DNA of 64,000 nt, from NCBI RefSeq assembly GCF_005925325.1, contig NZ_SRMP01000005.1, positions 62,001-126,000 of the forward strand. The letters run 5' to 3'. The notes beneath the pieces were generated by a model. It was not told the DNA's origin. It searched no databases and worked only from the letters and a program-made list of their open reading frames with translations. Both the position numbers and the translations under genes were made by a program. Shown here one piece after another: positions 35,229-43,743 of this stretch (position 1 is its first letter; each line of letters opens with the position of its first letter). This DNA comes from Pedobacter helvus. Lineage in GTDB: Bacteria > Bacteroidota > Bacteroidia > Sphingobacteriales > Sphingobacteriaceae.

Positions 35229-35720
35229 CTATTTAATGTTAAACTCTTTTGCTGCCAAATTGTAATCCTTTTTGATTTCGTTCAGGTTTGATAATTTGGT
35301 TATGTTAGATGCTGGAGCAAAAATGACTTTAATTTTAGTAAATGTTACTGGAGAGGCGTATGGGGCACCGGCCATAGTAAGTGTTCTAATGGAAAGCGTA
35401 TATTTATTTTGTCCCTGCTCTTGGTACAAATTAACTCGTGTGTTGTACGTTCCACCAGATCCAATACCAGGTGCTGTATACCAAGAAGATACACTTTCAA
35501 TGCTTGGATTATAGTAAACCGAAATTAAGCTAGAGTCAACTCTTCCCTTCGAAATAGGTATTTCTAGATTTAATAAATGAGTAAAGGTTTTATTTTCAAA
35601 TGTAAACATCGTTACATCTGCATTTCCTTGTGGACCTTGTTCTCCTTTTTTACATGCGCCAATACAAAATACTACTACGAAAAGCATTATAGCCGCTATT
35701 GTTTTTAAATTCTTTTTCAT
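35229..35720 (-). CDS. Lipoprotein with short collagen-like motif
   Basis: This 163-residue protein has a lipoprotein signal with lipobox IGAC (Cys24), followed by KKGEQGPQGN, a short GxxGPxG collagen-like stretch. The rest is a beta-rich domain of no family I recognise (about 35-163). Similar small lipoproteins are frequent in Sphingobacteriaceae. With Lys right after Cys it has no obvious surface-export signal. It is convergent with the EamA gene and has no neighbours that suggest a function. Confidence 0.75.
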   Translation of the reverse strand: MKKNLKTIAAIMLFVVVFCIGACKKGEQGPQGNADVTMFTFENKTFTHLLNLEIPISKGRVDSSLISVYYNPSIESVSSWYTAPGIGSGGTYNTRVNLYQEQGQNKYTLSIRTLTMAGAPYASPVTFTKIKVIFAPASNITKLSNLNEIKKDYNLAAKEFNIK

Positions 35721-35926
35721 GATTTTTAAATAAGGTTAAATAATCGAATTTGTCTAAGTTACCCGAATACAGTTTGCTTAATTTGTGGGATGAGTAGAAT
35801 ACCCATATGACAGAGTAGAACTAAACTTTGGCTTAGTGAATAGACTAAAGTAATTAAGCAGAATATATTGTTATTCTTAAAATGTTTAAGCCTGCTTTAT
35901 AATGCTTTTTATTGCTAAATTCAATC

Positions 35927-37210
35927 ATGCGGTTTCCAGAAGAGTTTTTACATTTTGCATGGCAGTTTAGACTTTACGATGCATTGCATCTTCAAACTGT
36001 TGATGGAAAACCTTTAAAAGTTTTGAACTGCGGTTTCCCGAATAAACATGCTGGACCAGATTTTACCAATGCTAAAATTATTATCGATGAAACTACTTGG
36101 GTTGGACAGGTAGAAGTGCATTTGAAATCTTCGGACTGGAACCTTCATCAACATCAAAATGATGGCGCTTACGAAAACGTAGTGCTGCATGTGGTTTGGG
36201 AACATGATACGGAGATAATAAGAACTGATGGAACAGTCTTGCCTGTCTTCAGTCTTCAAGGAAAAATACCTCGGTATCTATTTGAAAATTATGAAGATTT
36301 AATTGCTTCAACAAATGCCTTCCCTTGTGAGCAGCAAATAGGAGCGATAGATAGTTTCGTAATCAACGGATTTTTATCAAGGATTTTAGTTGAGCGGTTA
36401 GAACAGAAATCTCAGGAAGTTTTTGAAAGGTTAACACAGCTAAATGGGAATTGGGACGAAACCTTTTATCATTTTATGGCAAGGAATTTTGGTTTTAAAG
36501 TGAACGCTTTACCAATGCAACTACTTGCCCAAAGTTTGCCTCAGCAGTTATTTGCAAAACATAAAGATCAGGCATTACAAATAGAAGCACTGATATTTGG
36601 TCAGGCTGGTTTCCTAAACCAAAGTTTTGAAAATGAATATCCAAATGAGTTAAAAACTGAGTACAACTTTCTGCAAAAGAAATACAGCTTAACTGCTATC
36701 GATATTTCGCTTTGGAAATTCTTAAGGATGAGGCCACAGAATTTTCCAACGTTGAGGTTAGCACAATTTGCGGCTTTAATTGCCAAATCAAGCCATCTGT
36801 TTTCAAAAGTATTAGAAGTTAAAAATGTAAGAGAACTCCATTTATTGTTTGAAGAATTGCCGGTAAACAATTTTTGGTTAAATCACTATCATTTCAATAA
36901 AGAAACAGAGAAAGTAAGTGTGCAATTGGGCAAATCATCCATAAATAACTTATTGATTAATACTGTTAGCTTATTTCTGTTTGCTTATGGTAAGTACACT
37001 GGCCAAGCCAATTACCAGACAAGAGCCTTTTATCTTTTAGAAAGTGTTGCGGTCGAAAAAAATGCCATTGTTTCTCAATACCTTGATGCAGGTGTTCATG
37101 CAGAAAATGCTTACCAAACCCAGGCATTATTACAATTGCGAAAAGCTTATTGCAACGAAAAAAAATGTTTGAATTGCGGTATCGGTTTAAAGATTTTGAA
37201 AAAAGGCTAG
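35927..37210 (+). CDS. DUF2851 family protein
   Basis: This ~427-residue protein begins FPEEFLHFAWQFRLYDALHL and includes LKVLNCGFPNKHAGPDFTNAKI and VEVHLKSSDWNLHQHQ, the conserved part of DUF2851. GQVEVHLKSSDW looks like a PD-(D/E)xK-type nuclease core (D-x-n-E-V-x-K), which is an inference. The C terminus has a C-x4-C-x2-C cluster (CNEKKCLNC), possibly metal binding. The start is ATG at 35927; an in-frame TTG 15 nt upstream is less likely. Function is unknown. Confidence 0.8.
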   Translation: MRFPEEFLHFAWQFRLYDALHLQTVDGKPLKVLNCGFPNKHAGPDFTNAKIIIDETTWVGQVEVHLKSSDWNLHQHQNDGAYENVVLHVVWEHDTEIIRTDGTVLPVFSLQGKIPRYLFENYEDLIASTNAFPCEQQIGAIDSFVINGFLSRILVERLEQKSQEVFERLTQLNGNWDETFYHFMARNFGFKVNALPMQLLAQSLPQQLFAKHKDQALQIEALIFGQAGFLNQSFENEYPNELKTEYNFLQKKYSLTAIDISLWKFLRMRPQNFPTLRLAQFAALIAKSSHLFSKVLEVKNVRELHLLFEELPVNNFWLNHYHFNKETEKVSVQLGKSSINNLLINTVSLFLFAYGKYTGQANYQTRAFYLLESVAVEKNAIVSQYLDAGVHAENAYQTQALLQLRKAYCNEKKCLNCGIGLKILKKG

Positions 37211-37324
37211 TTTGTCATTTCATAGTCGGAGCGAGATATTGGACAATTTGAGGTAATTGATATAGAAAATTTAGATTTTGACGTTTAAGTTAAATCAAAA
37301 ATTAATAATTATTTGTTTAACTAT

Positions 37325-37332
37325 TAATTTTG
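37325..37332 (+). promoter_or_regulatory. -7 element of the PspC-domain gene
   Basis: TAATTTTG matches TAnnTTTG and lies 27 nt before the ATG at 37360. The nearest TTTG upstream is too close to be a -33 element. Confidence 0.45.
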
Positions 37333-37359
37333 TAAATTAGATTAAAAATCAACGGAGAA

Positions 37360-37578
37360 ATGTTTCAGCGTATAGTTACCTTTTTTGAAAAGAGAAGTTT
37401 TGGAGTATCAGAATATCTCGCCAACAAATTAGATATGAGCACCAATAAAGTTCGTTTGTTCTTTATCTATTCTTCTTTTTTGGCCGTTGGTTTTCCGATA
37501 CTTTTTTATGTTCTGGCCGCTGTTGTGCTAGATATCAGAACTTATATGAAACGTGTAAGGTCTAAGATTTGGGAATGA
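37360..37578 (+). CDS. PspC-domain small membrane protein
   Basis: This 72-residue protein starts with an amphipathic part (FGVSEYLANKLDMSTNKVRL) followed by one strong membrane span (FFIYSSFLAVGFPILFYVLAAVVL, about 34-57) and a basic tail. The pattern matches the PspC domain, which in enterobacteria takes part in the envelope stress response. Here it stands alone without PspA or PspB. The role is probably envelope stress or membrane integrity, by family only. Confidence 0.8.
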   Translation: MFQRIVTFFEKRSFGVSEYLANKLDMSTNKVRLFFIYSSFLAVGFPILFYVLAAVVLDIRTYMKRVRSKIWE

Positions 37579-37584
37579 TTAAGT

Positions 37585-37680
37585 TGTGGGTTATAAGTTA
37601 TAGGTTTTACGTATTTAAATATCAAAACTAAACTGCTACTGGTTTTCCGCACTTATAACTTATCACGTAAAACTTACAAC
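37585..37680. repeat. Intergenic repeat words TTATAAGT and GTTTTACGT with their complements
   Basis: TTATAAGT (37591-37598) and GTTTTACGT (37604-37612) recur as complements ACTTATAA (37651-37658) and ACGTAAAAC (37665-37673). The order is A-B-A'-B', so they cannot form one nested hairpin. It lies between two convergent genes. Confidence 0.55.
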
Positions 37681-37681
37681 A

Positions 37682-38338
37682 TTAATCGTCGTCTCTCAAT
37701 ATCTCGGCAATTTCAGTAAAGCCTTTTTCCGCGGCTAAATCGGCAGGTAATTTACCACCTTCCATACGTAAGTCAACTTCGGCACCATGCTCCAATAATA
37801 GGATAATCATTTCGATATTTCCTAATTGTGCAGCGCTGTGAAGGGGTGCAACACCGGATTTTTGGCAAACATTTGGATAGGCGCCAGCATCTAAAAGTAC
37901 TTTAGCGATAGTATAGTTGTCGCTTGCCACAGCAGAATGTATTGGGAACACATTAAAACCATTTTTGCTCGGCAAGTTTACTTCGGCACCTTTCATTACC
38001 AAAAAACGAGCAATTTCTTCATGGCCAAAATAGCAGGCCAAACCTAATGGAGTGAAACCATCAGCAGAATACTCATTTACAGCACGTGGATTTTTGAAAA
38101 CTAATAACGTAACATCATCGAATTTTCCAACAGCACAAGCATCAAAAATGCTTACTTCAGGCATAAATTCAGCAATGGCATTAGCGATATCCATTTTTTT
38201 ATAATAGCAGGCTAATAACATTGGCGAAATTTGGTGTGACGTAGTTTGTGTAGCCAATTGTGGTTTTTGCGATAATAGAGCCACTATTTCATCTAACTGA
38301 TTGTTTTCTATAAAAGTTTCGAGCTGATTAATATCCAT
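37682..38338 (-). CDS. Ankyrin-repeat protein
   Basis: This 218-residue cytosolic protein consists of about five ankyrin repeats. Clear ones read DGFTPLGLACYFGHEEIARFL, GFNVFPIHSAVASDNYTIAKV, and SGVAPLHSAAQLGNIEMIIL, followed by a last cap GGKLPADLAAEKGFTEIAEIL. There is no signal peptide or other domain. Ankyrin stacks bind protein partners; none is evident here. It is a stand-alone leftward gene. Confidence 0.9.
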   Translation of the reverse strand: MDINQLETFIENNQLDEIVALLSQKPQLATQTTSHQISPMLLACYYKKMDIANAIAEFMPEVSIFDACAVGKFDDVTLLVFKNPRAVNEYSADGFTPLGLACYFGHEEIARFLVMKGAEVNLPSKNGFNVFPIHSAVASDNYTIAKVLLDAGAYPNVCQKSGVAPLHSAAQLGNIEMIILLLEHGAEVDLRMEGGKLPADLAAEKGFTEIAEILRDDD

Positions 38339-38603
38339 CGTTTAAATTAGGTTTCGCTAATAGGTTAAATTAACGAAATTTAATTAACATTTTAAAAAAG
38401 CATACTTAGCTGCATTTTTATCACAAATGCACAGACTTTTTATTATAAAGGAACCATAGATATTTCAAATAAACTTATTGATTTTGCTTGGTAGCTGGAT
38501 AAAATATTTTGTCCTGAAAATAAGGCCGCTTAGGAGCTTGTCTACATCTAGCGTTTGAAATAGTTTGTTTAAATCTTTGCATCTGTAGCTTAAGCCCTAA
38601 ACA
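38339..38603. other. Spacer upstream of the ankyrin gene
   Basis: AT-rich, without an ORF longer than a few codons and without clear repeats. It ends at the minus-strand terminator at 38604. Confidence 0.4.
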
Positions 38604-38636
38604 AAAAATCCTGCTCAGGTGCTGCTGTGCAGGATA
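38604..38636 (-). terminator. Orphan terminator on the minus strand between ank and ftsK
   Basis: ATCCTGC (38609-38615) pairs with GCAGGAT (38630-38636), with CAG/CTG extending the stem past one mismatch. On the minus strand it is followed by six T. No minus-strand gene ends here, so a short transcript from 38640-38813 may be its client. Confidence 0.65.
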
Positions 38637-38782
38637 AAACTAAAATAAAAAACCTATGCAATAAATTAATTGCTTTTTAGTTTCAGACTGTAATAAGCTT
38701 AAAAGGTTTAACTTGGTGAAACAAGTAAACCAAATAGTGCTAGCTAAATGTGTAGTGCATTAAAAGAATATAAACAGTTTCT

Positions 38783-38790
38783 TATATTTG
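38783..38790 (+). promoter_or_regulatory. -7 element of ftsK
   Basis: TATATTTG matches TAnnTTTG, 23 nt before the ATG at 38814. No good -33 TTG was seen. Confidence 0.5.
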
Positions 38791-38813
38791 TTCATTAAAT
38801 ATTAAACGATACG

Positions 38814-41429
38814 ATGTCGGTAAGGGGAAATTCATTCAAATCCAATTCTTTCAAACAAAACGCTGATCCAAGTAAAGGTGGACAGAAAGGTAATCCAAAA
38901 GAACCCCGAGTAAAATCCGAGTATCTGCCTACTTTTAATCTTCAAGATGGAAGATTGGTTAAGATTATTGGCCTATTTTTTATCATCCTTTCAATCTATT
39001 TTCTAGTAGCTTTTACTTCATATTTATTTACTTGGGAAGAAGACCAAAGTTATGTGATAGACGCAAATGGTGGCTGGAGCAATCTATTTAAAAGTATAGA
39101 AGAATTAAAGCAGAGCGGTGTAGAAGATCCGATTGTGCAGAACTGGTTAGGTAAAATTGGTGCTTTATTGTCGCATCAATTTATTTACGAATGGTTTGGT
39201 GTAGCCTCGTTTCTTTTTGTATTCGTATTCTTTGTGATCGGATATCGCATGCTTTTTAAAGTAAAGATTTTCGCAGTAGAGAAAGTACTAGCCTATAGCT
39301 TCTTTTTCTTGTTGTTCCTGTCGTTGGCTTTTGGTTTTGGACATTCATTTTTTGCTAAAACACCTCACTTTTTAGAAGGAGAATTTGGTTATTGGAGTAA
39401 CAAATTATTAGAAGTACAGATTGGTAGAACAGGAGTGGGAGGATTGTTGATTTTCCTAGGGCTTTCGGTACTGATTGTAGCTTATAACATCGACTTTAAA
39501 TTTCCAGAAAAACAACCAGCGCCAAACCCTAGAAGAATTGTGGAACCAGAGGTGCCTGAAAATATTGAACTGGAAGAGGAAGAAAAATCGGAACCTGTTG
39601 AATTTAGTTTAAACGACAGATACGCAAATCGACAAAAGCAGGAACAAAATATAGTTTTAACGCCAAGTAGATTTGAAAGGGCAGAACCAGAAGAGGAAGA
39701 AAAATCATCAATTCCGTTGGGTACAAATGTAATGTTAACGCCAACTCCGGCTGTTGCGGCACCGGCAGTAGTTGCTGCAACTATTGAACCGGTTTCTTCC
39801 ATGCCGATGGAAATAACACCTACTCCAAAATTAGAGGAGAGGGTAGAGGAGCCAACGTTTACGATCGAAAAAACTGAGGAAGAAGTGAAATCTGACGAGT
39901 TGGTAGAACAATTTGGTACTTACGATCCAACTTTAGATTTATCAGGCTATAAATATCCTCACTTAGATTTAATGGAAAACTACGGAACTAATAAGATCTC
40001 CGTAAATTCTGATGAACTAGAAGCCAACAAAAATAAAATTGTAGAGACCTTAAATCACTACAATATCGAAATAGATAAAATTAAGGCAACTATTGGTCCA
40101 ACGGTGACCTTGTATGAGATCATTCCAGCGCCGGGTGTCCGCATATCTAAGATTAAAAACTTGGAAGATGATATCGCTCTAAGTTTAGCAGCATTAGGGA
40201 TTCGTATCATTGCTCCAATGCCAGGCAAAGGCACCATTGGTATCGAGGTGCCTAACTCGCATCCAGAAATGGTGGCGATGCGTAGCGTACTAAGTACTGA
40301 AAAATGGGCTACAAACACCATGGATTTGCCAATTGCCTTGGGTAAAACCATTAGCAACGAGGTTTACATTGCAGATTTGGCCAAAATGCCTCACTTATTG
40401 GTGGCCGGAGCAACAGGTCAAGGTAAGTCGGTAGGTATCAACTCTATTTTGGTTTCTTTGCTTTATAAAAAGCATCCTTCGCAACTGAAATTGGTGTTGG
40501 TAGATCCTAAGAAGGTGGAGTTAACCTTATTTAATAAAATTGAGCGTCATTTCTTAGCTAAATTGCCAGGCGGCGAGGATGCCATCATTACAGATACTAA
40601 AAAAGTAGTGCATACTTTGAATTCGCTTTGTATAGAGATGGATCAGCGTTACGATTTGTTGAAAGACGCAATGGTGAGGAACTTGAAAGAGTATAATGAA
40701 AAGTTCATCAAACGTAAGTTAAATCCAAACAATGGTCACCGTTTCTTGCCTTACATCGTTTTGGTGGTTGATGAGTTTGCGGATTTGATTATGACCGCGG
40801 GTAAAGAGGTAGAAACGCCGATTGCTCGTTTAGCGCAGTTAGCTCGTGCTATCGGTATTCACTTGGTGTTGGCAACACAACGTCCGTCGGTAAACGTAAT
40901 TACGGGTACAATTAAAGCCAACTTCCCTGCCAGATTGGCGTTTAGGGTACTGTCTAAAATTGACTCACGTACCATTTTGGATAGTGGGGGTGCCGATCAG
41001 TTAATTGGTAGAGGAGATATGCTTTTAGCTACCGGTAGTGACTTGATTAGACTACAGTGTGCCTTTGTAGATACACCAGAGGTGGATAGGATTTCTGATT
41101 TCATCGGTAACCAACGTGGCTATCCGGATGCGTACTTGCTGCCAGAATATATTGACGAAAATGGTGAAGGAAGCGCTAAAGAGTTCGATCCAGATGATAA
41201 AGATGCATTGTTTGAAGATGCCGCAAGACTGATTGTAATGCATCAACAAGGATCGACTTCGTTAATTCAACGTAAAATGAAACTAGGTTACAACAGGGCA
41301 GGAAGAATTATCGACCAATTGGAAGGCGCAGGAATTGTTGGGCCGTTTGAAGGTAGTAAAGCTCGTGAAGTTTTAATTCCAGACGAATATGCTTTGGAAC
41401 AATTCTTGAGTAACCTCAACAATAAATAG
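38814..41429 (+). CDS. ftsK: FtsK/SpoIIIE-family DNA translocase
   Basis: This 871-residue protein anchors at the division septum and pumps chromosome ends apart. Four membrane spans lie at about 48-235, then a ~130-residue Glu/Pro-rich linker. The motor follows, with Walker A GATGQGKSVG (about 531-540) and Walker B VLVVDEFADLIM. ARAIGIHLVLATQRPS and the C-terminal gamma winged helix (TSLIQRKMKLGYNRAGRIID, about 808-827) complete it. The linker is much shorter than in E. coli FtsK (1329 residues), which is normal for this phylum. lolA follows after 23 nt. Confidence 0.96.
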   Translation: MSVRGNSFKSNSFKQNADPSKGGQKGNPKEPRVKSEYLPTFNLQDGRLVKIIGLFFIILSIYFLVAFTSYLFTWEEDQSYVIDANGGWSNLFKSIEELKQSGVEDPIVQNWLGKIGALLSHQFIYEWFGVASFLFVFVFFVIGYRMLFKVKIFAVEKVLAYSFFFLLFLSLAFGFGHSFFAKTPHFLEGEFGYWSNKLLEVQIGRTGVGGLLIFLGLSVLIVAYNIDFKFPEKQPAPNPRRIVEPEVPENIELEEEEKSEPVEFSLNDRYANRQKQEQNIVLTPSRFERAEPEEEEKSSIPLGTNVMLTPTPAVAAPAVVAATIEPVSSMPMEITPTPKLEERVEEPTFTIEKTEEEVKSDELVEQFGTYDPTLDLSGYKYPHLDLMENYGTNKISVNSDELEANKNKIVETLNHYNIEIDKIKATIGPTVTLYEIIPAPGVRISKIKNLEDDIALSLAALGIRIIAPMPGKGTIGIEVPNSHPEMVAMRSVLSTEKWATNTMDLPIALGKTISNEVYIADLAKMPHLLVAGATGQGKSVGINSILVSLLYKKHPSQLKLVLVDPKKVELTLFNKIERHFLAKLPGGEDAIITDTKKVVHTLNSLCIEMDQRYDLLKDAMVRNLKEYNEKFIKRKLNPNNGHRFLPYIVLVVDEFADLIMTAGKEVETPIARLAQLARAIGIHLVLATQRPSVNVITGTIKANFPARLAFRVLSKIDSRTILDSGGADQLIGRGDMLLATGSDLIRLQCAFVDTPEVDRISDFIGNQRGYPDAYLLPEYIDENGEGSAKEFDPDDKDALFEDAARLIVMHQQGSTSLIQRKMKLGYNRAGRIIDQLEGAGIVGPFEGSKAREVLIPDEYALEQFLSNLNNK

Positions 41430-41452
41430 AATAGAATTTAAGATTAGATAAA

Positions 41453-42103
41453 ATGAAGAGAGTAATATTAGCGTTTTTAGCGTTAGGTGTTTTTGGTTCA
41501 GTAGCTTCGGCACAAACAGACCCTAAGGCTAAAGCGATTTTAGCAGAAGTAAGTAAGAAATATCGTTCGTACGATGTAGTAAAAACAGATTTCACTTTTA
41601 CATTAGATAACAAACAAGCAAAAGTTAAGGAAACGCAGCAAGGAACTTTGTACGTAAAAGCTAATGCTAACAAATATAAGGTTGCAATGACAAACCAAGA
41701 GTTAATTAGTGATGGTAAAGTACAGTGGACTTATTTGAAAAACGATAAAGAAGTTCAGGTAAATAATGTTGATCCTAGTGGCGAAGCATTAAATCCAGCA
41801 AAGATTTTTACTATCTACGAAAAAGGTTTTAAATACATTTATAACGGTGAGCAAAAAGTGGGTGCTAAGACGTATCAAATGATTGACTTGTCGCCGACGG
41901 ATGCGAAGAAAAATGTATTTAAAGTACGTTTAAGCATTGACAAAGCTGCAAAACAAATTGCGAACATTGTGGTGTTCGAAAAAAATGGAAACACTTATAC
42001 ATACAACGTGAAAACTTTTTCACCTAATGTAAAAGTGCCAGAAGCAACTTTTGCTTTTGATGCGAAGAAATATCCTGGTGTAGAAGTAGTAGACTTACGA
42101 TAA
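41453..42103 (+). CDS. LolA-like outer membrane lipoprotein carrier protein
   Basis: This 216-residue periplasmic protein has a signal peptide (MKRVILAFLALGVFGSVASA, about 1-20) and a half-barrel fold of the LolA type. Blocks such as KYRSYDVVKTDFTFTLDN, QGTLYVKANANKYKV, and the loop SDGKVQWTYLKNDKEVQVNN are typical for Bacteroidota LolA-like proteins. The carrier takes lipoproteins to the outer membrane. Placement right after ftsK is the usual order in this phylum. A terminator follows. Confidence 0.88.
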   Translation: MKRVILAFLALGVFGSVASAQTDPKAKAILAEVSKKYRSYDVVKTDFTFTLDNKQAKVKETQQGTLYVKANANKYKVAMTNQELISDGKVQWTYLKNDKEVQVNNVDPSGEALNPAKIFTIYEKGFKYIYNGEQKVGAKTYQMIDLSPTDAKKNVFKVRLSIDKAAKQIANIVVFEKNGNTYTYNVKTFSPNVKVPEATFAFDAKKYPGVEVVDLR

Positions 42104-42129
42104 ACAGCATTAATAAAAAAATATACCTG

Positions 42130-42166
42130 AAAAAGGGTTTAGGCTATTAGCTTAAACCCTTTTTTG
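42130..42166 (+). terminator. Terminator of ftsK-lolA
   Basis: AAAAGGGTTTA (42131-42141) pairs with TAAACCCTTTT (42153-42163) and is followed by T. It lies 27 nt past the lolA stop. Confidence 0.88.
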
Positions 42167-42198
42167 TTAGCTTTGGAAATCAACATCAATTATTCGTT

Positions 42199-42960
42199 TT
42201 GAAGGTAACTTTTTTAGGTACGGGTACATCACAAGGCATTCCAGTAATTGGGTGTGGCTGTGAGGTTTGCAAATCTGCCGATAAAAAAGATAAGCGATTA
42301 AGGGTTTCTGTTTGGATACAGACAGATGATAAAAGCATTGTGATCGATAGCGGTCCAGACTTTCGTTATCAGATGTTGAGAGCCGGCGTAGATGATTTAG
42401 ATGCCATTCTGTATACCCACGAACACAAAGATCATGTGGCAGGTTTAGATGACATTAGACCTTACAATTATATTCTGAAGAAACGAATAGATATCTACGC
42501 CACAGATCGAGTACAAGAAGCTCTAAAAAGAGAGTTCCAGTATATTTTTTCTGAGGTGAGGTATCATGGTTTACCCCAAATTAACCTGCATACTATTGCC
42601 AACGAGAGATTTAATGTAGGCAGAACTGAAGTGAATCCTTTCGAGGTGATGCATTACAAGTTGCCTATTTTAGGTTACAGAATTGGGGATTTCACTTACA
42701 TTACCGATGCTAAAACCATCAGTGATGTATCTTTAGAAAAGATCAAAGGTACCAAGATTTTGGTTTTAAATGCTTTGCAGAAGGAAAGTCACATTTCTCA
42801 TTTAACATTTGACGAAGCGATAGCTATGGCTGAAAAGGTTGGTGCGGAGACTACATATTTTACACATATCAGCCATAATTTAGGATTACACGAAGCTGTG
42901 AGTAAAGAATTACCAGCAAATATCAAACTTGCTTACGACGGACTGACCATTGAATTATAA
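42199..42960 (+). CDS. MBL-fold metallohydrolase (PhnP-like)
   Basis: This 253-residue protein has the metallo-beta-lactamase metal motif THEHKDHVAGLDD (about 74-86) and further histidines (EVMHYKLPILGY, THISHNLGLH). The N-terminal FLGTGTSQGIPVIGCGCEVCKS, with its Cys-x-Cys-x2-Cys, matches PhnP-like phosphodiesterases. The start is TTG at 42199 (MKVTFLGTGTSQG), since the conserved opening must be included and no ATG precedes it. In PhnP the substrate is a cyclic phosphate, but no phosphonate genes lie near, so the substrate here is uncertain. Confidence 0.9.
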   Translation: MKVTFLGTGTSQGIPVIGCGCEVCKSADKKDKRLRVSVWIQTDDKSIVIDSGPDFRYQMLRAGVDDLDAILYTHEHKDHVAGLDDIRPYNYILKKRIDIYATDRVQEALKREFQYIFSEVRYHGLPQINLHTIANERFNVGRTEVNPFEVMHYKLPILGYRIGDFTYITDAKTISDVSLEKIKGTKILVLNALQKESHISHLTFDEAIAMAEKVGAETTYFTHISHNLGLHEAVSKELPANIKLAYDGLTIEL

Positions 42961-43011
42961 TGGTTGGCTAAAAACTATCTCATATTTCAAGAATTTTTAC
43001 AATTCAAATGA

Positions 43012-43019
43012 TATATTTG
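43012..43019 (+). promoter_or_regulatory. -7 element of tRNA-Leu
   Basis: TATATTTG matches TAnnTTTG and ends 8 nt before the mature tRNA 5' end at 43028. Confidence 0.5.
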
Positions 43020-43027
43020 CAGCAAAT

Positions 43028-43111
43028 ACCCGGGTGGCGAAATTGGTAGACGCACCATCTTGAGGGGGTGGCGCTGGCAACGGCGTGGCAGTTCGAATCT
43101 GCTTCCGGGTA
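43028..43111 (+). tRNA. tRNA-Leu (anticodon GAG)
   Basis: The acceptor ACCCGGG (43028-43034) pairs with TCCGGGT (43104-43110) with A as base 73, required for leucine tRNAs. The anticodon stem CCATC/GGTGG encloses the loop TTGAGGG with anticodon GAG at 43062-43064, reading CUC and CUU. A long variable arm and a T arm GGCAG-TTCGAAT-CTGCT are present. CCA is not encoded. A T-run follows at once, then a perfect 13-bp AT-rich inverted repeat. Confidence 0.96.
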
Positions 43112-43114
43112 CTC

Positions 43115-43149
43115 TTTTTTAACACTTAATAATATGATTATTAAGTGTT
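43115..43149 (+). terminator. T run and AT-rich hairpin after tRNA-Leu
   Basis: TTTTTT (43115-43120) follows the tRNA, and then AACACTTAATAAT (43121-43133) faces its exact complement (43137-43149) across a 3-nt loop. It could end the tRNA transcript, but few T follow the hairpin. Confidence 0.45.
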
Positions 43150-43700
43150 TATGTTTTAAAAACATCTCTTTTTAAAGTGTTTTTTGCCACACTTTGATAA
43201 CGTTTGATTTTGCAAATTTTTGATTTTCAAACACTTCAAAATCGTAGGTTTTTTTACGGGTTTTCTATCGATTTTTGCATCATTTTGACTATCAATTCAT
43301 TAAGATTTGGCGTGTTTTTCAACAAAATAAAGTGAGCTCTGATACCATGAGCAGATTAGCTTAGGACATTTTTTTCAGTTTTGTCTCCACTTTTTACAAT
43401 TTTGGCTATGATTTGAGTTATGGATTTGATGAACTTTTCATCTTTATGGCAATCGGTTTTTGTTTCTTCTTGGGTTGGATGCTTAACGCTTTCTCATTTT
43501 TAGATGTTCTGTTTTGCTATTTTCGTCAGTATCTTGTTTGGGGGTGGCAATAGTAATAGCCTTTTTATGCTTGCTTTCTAAGGTTGAGTTGTAGGAGCTC
43601 ATTCAAATAATAAGAAGTAAACACTTCTTGATCCAATGGTAAGTAATGTTTGAATAGTCGTTAACAATTTCGTGAGTAATTACCAAATTCAAATAATAAA
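43150..43700. other. Non-coding stretch between tRNA-Leu and the polysaccharide locus
   Basis: About 550 bases with no sustained ORF. It begins with small AT-rich palindromes (ATGTTTTAAAAACAT near 43151). It could be a decayed remnant at a tRNA-linked junction, but I saw no integrase motif or second copy of the tRNA 3' end. Confidence 0.4.
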
Positions 43701-43703
43701 TGT

Positions 43704-43721
43704 AAATTTAACGTTTATTAA
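43704..43721 (+). promoter_or_regulatory. Operator-like AACGTTTATTAA upstream of the GH2 gene
   Basis: The core AACGTTTAT lies 25 nt before the GH2 start. The same core is found immediately upstream of araB and, as an inverted repeat, in the araB-susC spacer. The sharing suggests a common regulator. Confidence 0.5.
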
Positions 43722-43743
43722 TCAGGTATAAACATTTTGTTAA

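Noticed and set aside
35640..35660. True collagen-like domain in the lipoprotein
   Set aside because: Only a very short GxxGPxG stretch is present, which is common after the lipobox in this group and too short for a triple helix.
43028..43111. Attachment-site repeat of the tRNA-Leu 3' end
   Set aside because: I looked for a second copy of its last ~18 bases downstream and saw only chance matches of 7 bases or so.
43150..43700. Remnant of an integrase gene after tRNA-Leu
   Set aside because: Reverse-strand reading gives Lys-rich fragments broken by many stops, with no tyrosine recombinase motif.
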